From: Methyloceanibacter sp.
GTDB lineage: Bacteria > Pseudomonadota > Alphaproteobacteria > Rhizobiales > Methyloligellaceae
Assembly (NCBI GenBank): GCA_016649675.1
Contig: JAENXG010000172.1
Location: 1 to 5,514 of the forward strand
DNA length: 5,514 nucleotides
Direction: 5' to 3'
Part shown: one piece after another, positions 1 to 5,514 of the stretch
How positions within the stretch are numbered: position 1 is the stretch's first letter
How the letters are laid out: the number at the start of each line of letters is the position of its first letter
Notes under the pieces: generated by a model
Seen by the model: only the letters and a program-made list of their open reading frames with translations
Database searches by the model: none
What the model was told of the DNA's origin: nothing
Translations under genes and position numbers: made by a program

Positions 1-104
1 GGCATTAGCATTTCGGTCTAGCGAAGCGCTGCGGCAACGACAGGGTATCGAGGGTTTTGGACAGAGCAGGCAACCAAGCCAAGTGGTGCCGCGTCAGGGC
101 GGAT

Positions 105-109
105 GAGGG
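105..109 (+). promoter_or_regulatory. Ribosome binding site that decides the BON protein start
   Basis: GAGGG lies four bases before the ATG at 114. The alternative in-frame TTG at 57 has a similar GAGGG (50-54) only two bases away, which is too close. Starting at 114 also puts the hydrophobic anchor right at the N-terminus, as expected for a membrane-anchored protein. The spacing of four is slightly short, so this is good but not decisive support. Confidence 0.55.
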
Positions 110-113
110 TTCC

Positions 114-1142
114 ATGTCGGAATCCCGGCCGAGACTGTTGCTGCTCGGCATCGTGGCGCTCGTTGCCGTGATCGCCGCCTTCGGCCTGCGCGCCGGCTTC
201 GGCACCGGGCCAGGCTTGCGTGGCATGCAAGCGTGGCTTGCGCCGGCGGTCACAGGTTCCATCAAGGTCGCCGACAAGATCGATGCCCACCCGGCGGGCT
301 ATGTCTGGTCGGCGACGCGCATCGGCTCCAGCCTGAGGCTGCGCGGCTCGGTGCCATCGGAGGAGGATCGCCGCACCTTGATCGGCATGGTGAAGGCACA
401 CTTCCCCGATCTCGAGGTCGAAGACCGGCTCAAGATCGTCAAGGGTGCGCCTCCGAAAGAGCAATGGCTTGGTGCGGTGAGCTTCGGGCTCAAGCAGCTG
501 TCGCATCTGACGCGCGGCTCGGCGCGCCTGCTCGATGTCGGATTGAAGGTGGACGGCGAGGCCCGCAGCGCCGACGACTATGCCGAGGTGAAGAAGGCGC
601 TTGCCGGGCCATTACCCACCGGCCTCTCCATCCTGGGTGAAAGCGTCAAGCCCCCGATCGCCGATCCCTTTGTGTTCGTCGCCGATCTCGGCGCCAATGC
701 ACTGAGCCTGTCGGGCAGCGTGCCGAGCGAAGACGCGCGCAAGCAGGTGCGCGAGCTGTCGCGGCAATTGTTCGAGCGGCCTGGCCTTGACGACCGGCTC
801 GAGCTTGCCTCCGGCGCGCCCAAGAAGTGGGATGAGGCGGTTGCTGCGGCTCTGCGCGCGTTGAGCCGGCTCGAGTCGGGCAAGATCTCGCTCTCGGGGC
901 TGGCAGTGACGATCGAGGGCGTGGCGTCCGACAAGGGCACCGCCGTCGCCGTCTCCTCGCAGCTCCGGCGCGACCTTCCGGCGCTGTTCTCAACATCGGA
1001 GAGCATCAAGTGGAAGGAGGCGTCGGCGTCCCATGACATCGCCTCTCGAGTCATCCCGCGCATCAAGGCAATCGCCCGCACTGACGGCCAGGTGCCGAAC
1101 GGCCAGCTACCGAGAATGCTGCCGCTGCTCGACGACGAGTAA
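114..1142 (+). CDS. Membrane-anchored protein with two BON-type repeats
   Basis: Starting at the ATG at 114 the product has 342 residues. Residues 8-25 form one strongly hydrophobic segment after a short Arg-containing N-terminus, so the protein is probably anchored in the inner membrane with its body in the periplasm. Two homologous repeats follow, about residues 63-170 and 186-292. Each begins with a beta-rich stretch ending in GSVPSE (79-84 and 202-207) and continues through a DRL...GAP segment (104-113 and 227-236) to a final 'DGEA' or 'EGVA' strand. This is the BON layout of the N-terminal half of OmpA-family proteins in Rhizobiales. BON domains are thought to bind phospholipid or membrane surfaces. 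The usual C-terminal OmpA-like peptidoglycan-binding domain is absent: only about 50 residues without a recognisable fold follow repeat 2. Two tiny membrane-protein genes come directly after and are probably cotranscribed. The specific role is unknown. Confidence 0.8.
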   Translation: MSESRPRLLLLGIVALVAVIAAFGLRAGFGTGPGLRGMQAWLAPAVTGSIKVADKIDAHPAGYVWSATRIGSSLRLRGSVPSEEDRRTLIGMVKAHFPDLEVEDRLKIVKGAPPKEQWLGAVSFGLKQLSHLTRGSARLLDVGLKVDGEARSADDYAEVKKALAGPLPTGLSILGESVKPPIADPFVFVADLGANALSLSGSVPSEDARKQVRELSRQLFERPGLDDRLELASGAPKKWDEAVAAALRALSRLESGKISLSGLAVTIEGVASDKGTAVAVSSQLRRDLPALFSTSESIKWKEASASHDIASRVIPRIKAIARTDGQVPNGQLPRMLPLLDDE

Positions 1143-1148
1143 GGCCGG

Positions 1149-1241
1149 ATGCAGCACGCCGATTTGTGGCTCTATTTCCTCATCGTCTTTGCCGTTGGAT
1201 TCGCCTTGGGCTGGTTCAGGCGCTGGCCGGTGCGCTCCTAG
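1149..1241 (+). CDS. Small single-pass membrane protein (30 aa)
   Basis: A 30-codon frame opens with ATG six bases after the stop of the BON gene. A TAAGG sequence (1140-1144) that overlaps that stop could serve as a ribosome binding site. The product is almost entirely one membrane segment (about residues 6-22, rich in L, F, V, I, A and G), followed by a basic tail (FRRWPVR), which predicts a cytoplasmic C-terminus. Its pattern FAVGFALG is echoed in the next small frame as FAAGLALG. It is in the same reading frame as that one, separated only by a TAG and eight sense codons. It could therefore be an independent micro-protein or the first half of a two-pass protein interrupted by a nonsense codon. 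No function is assigned. Small hydrophobic proteins after BON/OmpA-type genes fit an envelope role, but that is inference. Confidence 0.5.
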   Translation: MQHADLWLYFLIVFAVGFALGWFRRWPVRS

Positions 1242-1265
1242 ACGCTCAATAGGTTGCCGTGGCTG

Positions 1266-1424
1266 ATGAGCAACTTCGCCCTGACGACGTGGATCCTGCT
1301 CGTGTTCCTCTTCGCCGCGGGTCTCGCTCTGGGCAGTCTTGCGCGCGCAGGCTTCGAGCGACAGAAGCGGACCCCAGCCGCGCGGCACAAAGGAGGCGTG
1401 GATAAGCCAGACGAACAGTCCTGA
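1266..1424 (+). CDS. Small single-pass membrane protein (52 aa)
   Basis: This 52-codon frame encodes one membrane segment (about residues 7-25), then a basic region (LARAGFERQKR) and a hydrophilic charged tail ending DKPDEQS. The positive charge after the helix predicts a cytoplasmic C-terminus. The membrane segment aligns without gaps to the preceding 30-aa protein, with about eight identities in 20 positions, including W, the FA pair, G, the ALG triplet and a final R. The start is uncertain: ATG 1266 has no well-placed ribosome binding site (the nearest AGG is at 1251-1253), and a TTG at 1254 is in frame. Translation may be coupled to the upstream frame. It ends 18 bp before the stop of the convergent hydrolase. 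The family is not recognised. Confidence 0.5.
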   Translation: MSNFALTTWILLVFLFAAGLALGSLARAGFERQKRTPAARHKGGVDKPDEQS

Positions 1425-1442
1425 AGTTTCGGCGAAAGCAAC

Positions 1443-2330
1443 CTAGTCGTTGGCGGCGAGAAATGCGCCGATGATCTCGACGACGTCGGGTTCCGTGAGC
1501 ACGGGCGTGTGCCCCTGGTCGGGCACCGTCAGCGTGCGCAGATTGGGATGGCGCTCGACCATTGCCTCAAGCGTCTCGGCGCTGAGCACGTCGGAATTCG
1601 CGCCTCGGATGACGAGCGCGGGAACTTGGCCGAGCGCGATGAACTGCGGCCAGAGGTCGGGAACCGGCCGGCTCAAATCGATGGCACCGAACGCGCGGGC
1701 GATCTTGCGATCATAGGCCCGCGCCGGCCGGCCCTTGCGCTCGTCGAATACGTCGTGGGCAAGCTCCTCCCACTGGGCGTCGCTGAAGGCCGGGAAGGCG
1801 CGCTCGTTCATCTCGCGCATGATCATCGCGGCGTCAGGCCAGCTCCTCGGCACCGGCAAGCGGCCGACATAGCCAATGATGCGGGCCAGCCCGCGCGTCT
1901 CCATCACCGGACCGATATCGTTGAGCACGACGGCGCCCATCGCCGTGGGCCGGAGCGCCGCCATCAGCATGGCGATGATGCCGCCGCGCGAGGTGCCGAC
2001 CACCGCCACCTTGTGCAGGCCGCGCAGCGTCAAGAAGTCGAGCGTGTCGAGCAGCTCGATATAGGGGATGTAGTTGCGCCAGTTGCGGTCGTATTGCGAG
2101 CGTCCACGCCCGCGATAGTCGAGGCAATAGACGTTGCGCGGCTTCTCCGGATGCGTGGAGAGATAGGTCGCGAGCTGGTGGAAGTCGCGGGCATTGCGGG
2201 TGAGGCCAGGAAGGCAGATCACACTCCGGAGTTTCTCGTCCGGCGCCTTGTAGTGACGGGCATAGAGTTTGAGGTCGTCGAACGACGCGTAATAGATGTC
2301 TCGCGACAGCTCGCCGTCAAGCTCGGGCAT
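1443..2330 (-). CDS. Alpha/beta hydrolase
   Basis: The 295-residue product has the full layout of the alpha/beta hydrolase fold and a normal length for it. The oxyanion-hole region is LPGLTRNARDF (40-50). It is followed by the DYRGRGRS loop (71-78), a nucleophile elbow GTSRGG with Ser114, a late acid strand RGANSD with Asp247, and the histidine loop DQGHTP with His274. Together these give a plausible Ser-Asp-His triad. A helical cap lies at about 145-220. There is no signal peptide, so it is probably cytoplasmic. Such proteins include esterases, lactonases, C-C bond hydrolases and epoxide hydrolases. An Arg after the nucleophile Ser is common in poorly characterised proteobacterial members, so no substrate is named. 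The ribosome binding site is weak: AAGG lies about 15 bases before the ATG. It faces the small membrane genes convergently and has its own 132-bp upstream region carrying a palindrome. Confidence 0.88.
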   Translation of the reverse strand: MPELDGELSRDIYYASFDDLKLYARHYKAPDEKLRSVICLPGLTRNARDFHQLATYLSTHPEKPRNVYCLDYRGRGRSQYDRNWRNYIPYIELLDTLDFLTLRGLHKVAVVGTSRGGIIAMLMAALRPTAMGAVVLNDIGPVMETRGLARIIGYVGRLPVPRSWPDAAMIMREMNERAFPAFSDAQWEELAHDVFDERKGRPARAYDRKIARAFGAIDLSRPVPDLWPQFIALGQVPALVIRGANSDVLSAETLEAMVERHPNLRTLTVPDQGHTPVLTEPDVVEIIGAFLAAND

Positions 2331-2360
2331 CTTTGGGATTTCAACCTTGGGAGCGTGTCT

Positions 2361-2374
2361 CGAACGATCGTTCG
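2361..2374. promoter_or_regulatory. Perfect 14-bp palindrome, candidate operator
   Basis: CGAACGATCGTTCG is an uninterrupted perfect palindrome centred about 38 bases upstream of the hydrolase ATG, in the gap between the transglycosylase and hydrolase genes. Dyads with an AACG..CGTT core are typical of TetR/AcrR-family operators, and the position suits repression of the hydrolase promoter. No regulator gene lies in the window, and I could not identify convincing -35 and -10 elements around it. A run of G+C-rich dyad by chance is possible in a genome of this composition. Confidence 0.4.
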
Positions 2375-2462
2375 CGCGTGGAACAGCGCCTGCTCCTCAG
2401 TGTTGAGCAAAGTTGCGGAGGGAGCAAGCCTCAGTAACACCTTATGGACGCGGCGGCACGTC

Positions 2463-5132
2463 TCACTCCGATTTCGCCTGCACCTCGACCGTTGCCGTTG
2501 ATGCCGCCGCTGCCGCGGAGGGCGGGACCCGGCGGCCGCGATTGAGGTCCTGCACGAGCTGCAGCGCCTGCTTCGGCCCGGCCAATCTTGAGCGGTAAAG
2601 CTGCAGCGTCTCCATGATCTTCACCACATATTGCCGCGTCTCGGTGAAGGGGATGCGCTCGATCCAATCGACGGGGTCGACGTTCGGGTCACGCGGGTCG
2701 CCGAAGGCCTTCATCCACTCGGCGACGCGGCCTCCGCCGGCATTGTAAGCGGCGAGCGACAGGAAATAGGAGCCGTTATAGCTGTTGATGAGGGCGCGCA
2801 AATGCGCTTCGCCGAGCTGGGTGTTGTAGGCAGCGTTGGTGAGCTGCGCCACGTCGAACTTCACCTTGTAGGCCTTGGCGATGGCTCTGGCGGTGCCCGG
2901 CATCAGCTGCATCAGACCGCTCGCTCCGACCGGGCTCTTGGCGGCGGCGTTGAATTCGCTCTCTTGCCGGGAGAGGGCATGCACGAGGGCCGGGTCCACG
3001 CGATCCGTCAAGAGGCTCTTGAATTCCGGAATGACGCCGATGGGGAGCGCATAGTTGCCGACGGGGAGATCGCGGTTGAAGGCAATTTTCGAGAGCCTGA
3101 GCGCGACCTGCGGCTCGCCTGAGGCCTTGGCAAGCTCGGCGAGCAGCACGACCTCGGCCGGACTCTCCAGCTTGCGGGAAAGCGCCAGATAGAACTGCGG
3201 TGTGAGCCCATCCATCCCCGTCGCGCGAGCGACCCCGATCGCGCGCACGGCGTCGCGCGACAGGAAGCGTTGAATGTCCGCATCGGTCGGCAGCGGGGTG
3301 GGCGTGATCTCGAGATGCGCGGGCTTGGCGTCGAGCGCTTGGCGGCCGAGCTGACCGTAGAAATATTGCGGGTACTTGGCGGCGCCGTGGAAATGAACGA
3401 TAGCCGAGCCGCGGTCGCCAAGGGCAAGCGCGGTGCGGCCGAGCCAATATTCTCCGAGCGCTATGCTTTTCGAGCTGGTCGCCGCCCCGCGCAGGAGAGT
3501 GAAATGGCGCAAGGCCGTTTGCGGTTCCGACAGGAAGCGCAACGCGATCCAGCCGGCGAGAAATTCGGCTTCGATATAGGCATCGCCGGAGACGAGGCCG
3601 TGCTTGTCGGCGATCTCATAAGCGATGCGGGCCTTCCCGGCGTTGAGCGCGGTCCGGCAGTTGAGGCGCCGCTCGACCCACCAATTGTTGAGATCGAGCA
3701 ATACGTTCGGCTCGCTCGGCGCATCGAGCAGCATCTTCCAGGCTTCCTCGTCGCGATCCTTGCGACGGAGCCATTGGATGCGGCTGAAGCGCAGGCCGAC
3801 ATCGGCATTGGCATTGAGCGTGCTTGCCGGCAGCGCATCGAGAAGCTTGCCGGCATTGCTGCCGCGCTTCACGATGGCGATGCGCGCGGCGACCTTCTTC
3901 TGCTCATCGGCCGGAAGCAGCTTGGAGACGCGCAGCGCAGCATCGGTCGCCGCCTTGTCGTCGGGATAGAGCAGCCTGTCGATGCGCGCCTGGTGATTCT
4001 CGGCGGTGAGCATATAACCGAAACGGGCGAGGATCTTCGTCTCCACCGCCGCATTGAGCTGGTGATCCCGCCAGGCCGAGACGACGAGATCATGCGCTGC
4101 CGCTTGGTTACCGTCCTTCAGATAGGCGCCCGCCAGAGCGGCGTTGCCGGCGCCGGTCAGCGGGGCCGAGCTGCCAAAAAAGGCTTTGACCGCGTCCGGG
4201 CTTGCATCGTTGAGAAAGAGAACGGTCTCTGCCTTCTCGCGCATCTCGTCCTGGCCGGGCCAATCGGGATGGGAGAGCCGGAATTGCTCGATGGCGTCGG
4301 CGTTTCCGGAGATGCCGCTGCCTCGATATCTGTACCACAGGGCGAACGCGCGGGCCGCCGGATCCTGGATGCTGGACGCCGAAGCTCCTCCCCGCATCAC
4401 GTCCCTGATGTTCGACTCATCGCCAGTGCCGAGGTCGTAGGAGAGGATCGGCTTCAAGATCGACGCATAGTCCATGGCCGGCGGGGGCGCTTGGATGGCG
4501 GGGGTGAGGGTGCCCTTCATCTCGAAGGGAATGGTCGCGGCGCGATTGGGATTGGGGTCGGGAAGCGGCATGTCTGAGGCCGCGCCGGCCGGTGCGGCAG
4601 AGGGGACGGCGGGAGCTGATGGTGCCTGATATGCGGCAGTCGGGACGGTTAAAACGGATGGCCCGAGCGAGAGCAGAGACGGCGGCGGAGCCTTTGGGTT
4701 CCGGTCGGGAAGGGGAATGTCCGAGACCGTCGCACTCGTCTTCGGCATGACCGACCCGGCGGCAGCCGGTGTCATGGGCACTGACGTCGTCGGGTTCCGG
4801 TCGGGCAGGGCAAGCGTGCCGGTGACCGTGGTCGGGTTCCGGTCGGGAAGGGGCAGGGTTTCCGCCACCGTCGTGGGGTTCCGGTCGGGAACGGGAAGCG
4901 TGCCGGTGACGATTGGAGCGTCCGCAGTGGGAGCAGCCGACAGGGAAGCCGTGGGCGTGGCCGGCACGGCAGCCACCGGTGCTGCCGGGCGGTGCGGGTT
5001 GCGGTCCGGCAAGGTCGGCGGCAGCACGGGTGGCGCAGAGGGCGCATGGCGAGACTTCGCCACGGCCATAGGCGGCGCGAGACACGCAAGGAGTACAAGC
5101 AATGGCAAAGCGTGCGCGCGAATGCGTTTCAT
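2463..5132 (-). CDS. Soluble-type lytic murein transglycosylase (SLT family)
   Basis: This 889-residue enzyme is predicted to cleave the MurNAc-GlcNAc bond of peptidoglycan in the periplasm, leaving 1,6-anhydro-MurNAc ends. Residues 1-25 are a signal peptide (MKRIR, a hydrophobic core, then AVA before K26). Residues 26-220 are a Pro/Ala/Thr linker with six PDxNP motifs. About 225-600 is an all-helical superhelix like the Slt70 doughnut, with TPR-like stretches such as YWLGRTALALGD (562-573) and FYGQLGRQAL (591-600). The catalytic SLT domain spans about 710-850: RQES with catalytic Glu724, PVGASGLMQLMP (734-745), AAYNAGGGRV (794-803) and the C-terminal ETRQYV motif (831-836). All key SLT motifs are intact. 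It is longer than E. coli Slt70 (645 aa) mainly because of the linker. ATG 5132 gives the proper signal peptide, although no good ribosome binding site precedes it. The last 25 residues are a low-complexity tail. Confidence 0.93.
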   Translation of the reverse strand: MKRIRAHALPLLVLLACLAPPMAVAKSRHAPSAPPVLPPTLPDRNPHRPAAPVAAVPATPTASLSAAPTADAPIVTGTLPVPDRNPTTVAETLPLPDRNPTTVTGTLALPDRNPTTSVPMTPAAAGSVMPKTSATVSDIPLPDRNPKAPPPSLLSLGPSVLTVPTAAYQAPSAPAVPSAAPAGAASDMPLPDPNPNRAATIPFEMKGTLTPAIQAPPPAMDYASILKPILSYDLGTGDESNIRDVMRGGASASSIQDPAARAFALWYRYRGSGISGNADAIEQFRLSHPDWPGQDEMREKAETVLFLNDASPDAVKAFFGSSAPLTGAGNAALAGAYLKDGNQAAAHDLVVSAWRDHQLNAAVETKILARFGYMLTAENHQARIDRLLYPDDKAATDAALRVSKLLPADEQKKVAARIAIVKRGSNAGKLLDALPASTLNANADVGLRFSRIQWLRRKDRDEEAWKMLLDAPSEPNVLLDLNNWWVERRLNCRTALNAGKARIAYEIADKHGLVSGDAYIEAEFLAGWIALRFLSEPQTALRHFTLLRGAATSSKSIALGEYWLGRTALALGDRGSAIVHFHGAAKYPQYFYGQLGRQALDAKPAHLEITPTPLPTDADIQRFLSRDAVRAIGVARATGMDGLTPQFYLALSRKLESPAEVVLLAELAKASGEPQVALRLSKIAFNRDLPVGNYALPIGVIPEFKSLLTDRVDPALVHALSRQESEFNAAAKSPVGASGLMQLMPGTARAIAKAYKVKFDVAQLTNAAYNTQLGEAHLRALINSYNGSYFLSLAAYNAGGGRVAEWMKAFGDPRDPNVDPVDWIERIPFTETRQYVVKIMETLQLYRSRLAGPKQALQLVQDLNRGRRVPPSAAAAASTATVEVQAKSE
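4782..4907 (-). repeat. Three tandem 42-bp repeats encoding a PDRNP linker
   Basis: Three consecutive 14-codon units (residues 76-117 of the transglycosylase) follow the pattern xxTLxxPDRNPTTx. At DNA level the shared core GGGTTCCGGTCGGG begins at 4792, 4834 and 4876, exactly 42 bp apart. Three more single copies of the PDxNP motif lie outside the array at residues 42-46, 142-146 and 191-195. The near identity of the DNA, not just of the protein, points to recent slippage or unequal exchange inside the gene. Confidence 0.85.
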
Positions 5133-5139
5133 CTCGTCG

Positions 5140-5157
5140 ATCGGTACCGGTTACGAT
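5140..5157. promoter_or_regulatory. Imperfect palindrome just before the transglycosylase start
   Basis: ATCGGTACCGGTTACGAT reads the same on both strands at 14 of 18 positions and lies 7 bases upstream of the transglycosylase ATG, where a ribosome binding site would normally sit. It could be an operator or an mRNA leader structure, or a chance dyad. No -35/-10 pair could be assigned upstream of it. Confidence 0.2.
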
Positions 5158-5311
5158 CCTGCGTCTAGCAGTCAGGACGTCCCCCGAGCCGGGGAGCCGC
5201 GACGATGACAGCACTGTAATGTGCCCGAATTGAACAATGTCTGAAAGAATCCGGCGGTTGTGTGTCCCTCTATAGGACGCGCTGTCGGTTTTTGGCTGTT
5301 TTGCATAGTGT

Positions 5312-5514
5312 CTAGCGTCCTTTCCACCCGAGGTCGCCACGTGGGTTTCCGCTCGGGTTTCCAGAGGCGCAATAGCCGCTCACGCTCTCTTGCAGAAGGT
5401 ACGTGCCGCGTTTGCTGCCGCGCTTAACGATGCCCTTTTGGGCAAGTTCGCCAAGGACGCTCTTGTTGATCCCAAGCAGCCGTTGCAATTCGACGGATGC
5501 GACCTCGTCCTTCA
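5312..5514 (-). CDS. Small winged-helix DNA-binding protein, Nu1/terminase-small-subunit-like (5' end beyond window)
   Basis: An open frame enters from the right edge (first full codon at 5512-5510) and runs 66 codons to a TAG at 5312-5314. The visible residues contain a helix-turn-helix, ELQRLLGINKSVLGELAQKG, followed by a wing IVKRGSKRGTYLL and then ESVSGYC. This is the arrangement of the N-terminal HTH of phage Nu1-like packaging proteins and terminase small subunits, also seen in many rhizobial proteins with the pattern 'LLGVs...LaxxGvi.RagrGrY.L..sVrgYc'. In that family a longer helical region normally follows. Here the frame ends about 17 residues after the motif in a polar stretch with a repeated GNP (SGNPSGNPRGD). 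It could be a truncated prophage relic or a short regulator. Probably only a few N-terminal residues lie outside the window. The assignment rests on motif recall, not a search. Confidence 0.6.
   Translation of the reverse strand, partial: KDEVASVELQRLLGINKSVLGELAQKGIVKRGSKRGTYLLQESVSGYCASGNPSGNPRGDLGWKGR

Noticed and set aside
57..113. Upstream TTG start for the BON protein, adding 19 residues
   Set aside because: Its GAGGG is only two bases from the TTG, and the added residues are polar and would bury the membrane anchor. ATG 114 has better spacing.
1..113. Possible end of an upstream gene or promoter region
   Set aside because: Short open stretches exist in more than one frame, but none shows a recognisable protein end, and no -35/-10 pair stands out.
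1425..1442. TTTC-GGC-GAAA dyad between the convergent stops as a shared terminator
   Set aside because: A four-pair stem without a T-run is too weak to call.
2219..2440. 73-codon minus-strand frame across the hydrolase start, with a TEEQALFHAR stretch
   Set aside because: The stretch briefly resembles an acyl-CoA dehydrogenase N-terminus, but the similarity is short, and about half the frame lies out of phase inside the hydrolase gene. There is no good ribosome binding site.
1509..2501. Long 330-codon open frame on the plus strand opposite the hydrolase
   Set aside because: It is rich in Arg, His, Ala and Asp, with no recognisable domain, and mirrors the codon structure of the hydrolase, which has an intact catalytic triad. 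It is typical antisense shadow in high-GC DNA.
3270..4577. 435-codon open frame on the plus strand opposite the transglycosylase
   Set aside because: It has no domain or signal sequence, and its composition is that expected from reading the complement of a GC-rich gene. The opposite strand carries the well-supported SLT protein.
4696..5010. Regular repeats suggestive of a CRISPR array
   Set aside because: The repeats are in phase with the reading frame, encode the PDRNP motif and are separated by non-unique coding sequence. They are protein repeats.
5182..5194. CCCCG-AGC-CGGGG hairpin between the HTH fragment and the transglycosylase
   Set aside because: The stem is only five pairs with no T-run on either side, so it does not qualify as an intrinsic terminator.
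4417..5340. 307-codon frame overlapping the transglycosylase N-terminus on the same strand
   Set aside because: It repeats the linker DNA in another frame (Arg/Pro/Ser-rich, SRPEP repeats). The frame with a signal peptide and an SLT domain is clearly the real one.

Overview
The window is about 63-65% GC in its coding parts (estimated by eye) and densely packed. It looks like an alphaproteobacterial chromosome, most likely Hyphomicrobiales (Rhizobiales). The main pointers are a double-BON protein of the type found at the N-terminus of rhizobial OmpA-family proteins, and a long proline-rich Slt-type lytic transglycosylase. No genus can be named from sequence alone.

Layout. Positions 1-113 hold no gene I can support. 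At 114-1142 (+) is an inner-membrane-anchored protein with two BON-type repeats. It is followed in the same reading frame by two very small single-pass membrane proteins (1149-1241 and 1266-1424), whose hydrophobic segments resemble each other. These three face an alpha/beta hydrolase (1443-2330, -), with only 18 bp between the two stop codons. The 132 bp upstream of the hydrolase contain a perfect 14-bp palindrome that could be an operator. Next is an 889-codon lytic murein transglycosylase (2463-5132, -) with a complete SLT catalytic domain. Its proline-rich N-terminal linker carries six PDxNP motifs, three of them in an exact 42-bp tandem array. Positions 5133-5311 are non-coding and lower in GC (about 50% over 5221-5310). 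At the right edge, on the minus strand, is the last 66 codons of a small winged-helix protein resembling phage Nu1/terminase-small-subunit-type HTH proteins. It stops soon after the HTH fold and may be a prophage remnant.

How the genes fit together. The BON protein and the transglycosylase both point to the cell envelope: one is probably a periplasmic lipid- or surface-binding module, the other cleaves peptidoglycan glycan strands. The hydrolase is a cytoplasmic-type enzyme of unknown substrate, apparently with its own promoter region. I found no CRISPR array, tRNA, rRNA or insertion sequence, and no clearly novel multigene system. The most unusual items are the in-frame pair of mini-membrane proteins separated by one TAG, the PDRNP repeat linker, the palindrome upstream of the hydrolase and the edge HTH fragment.
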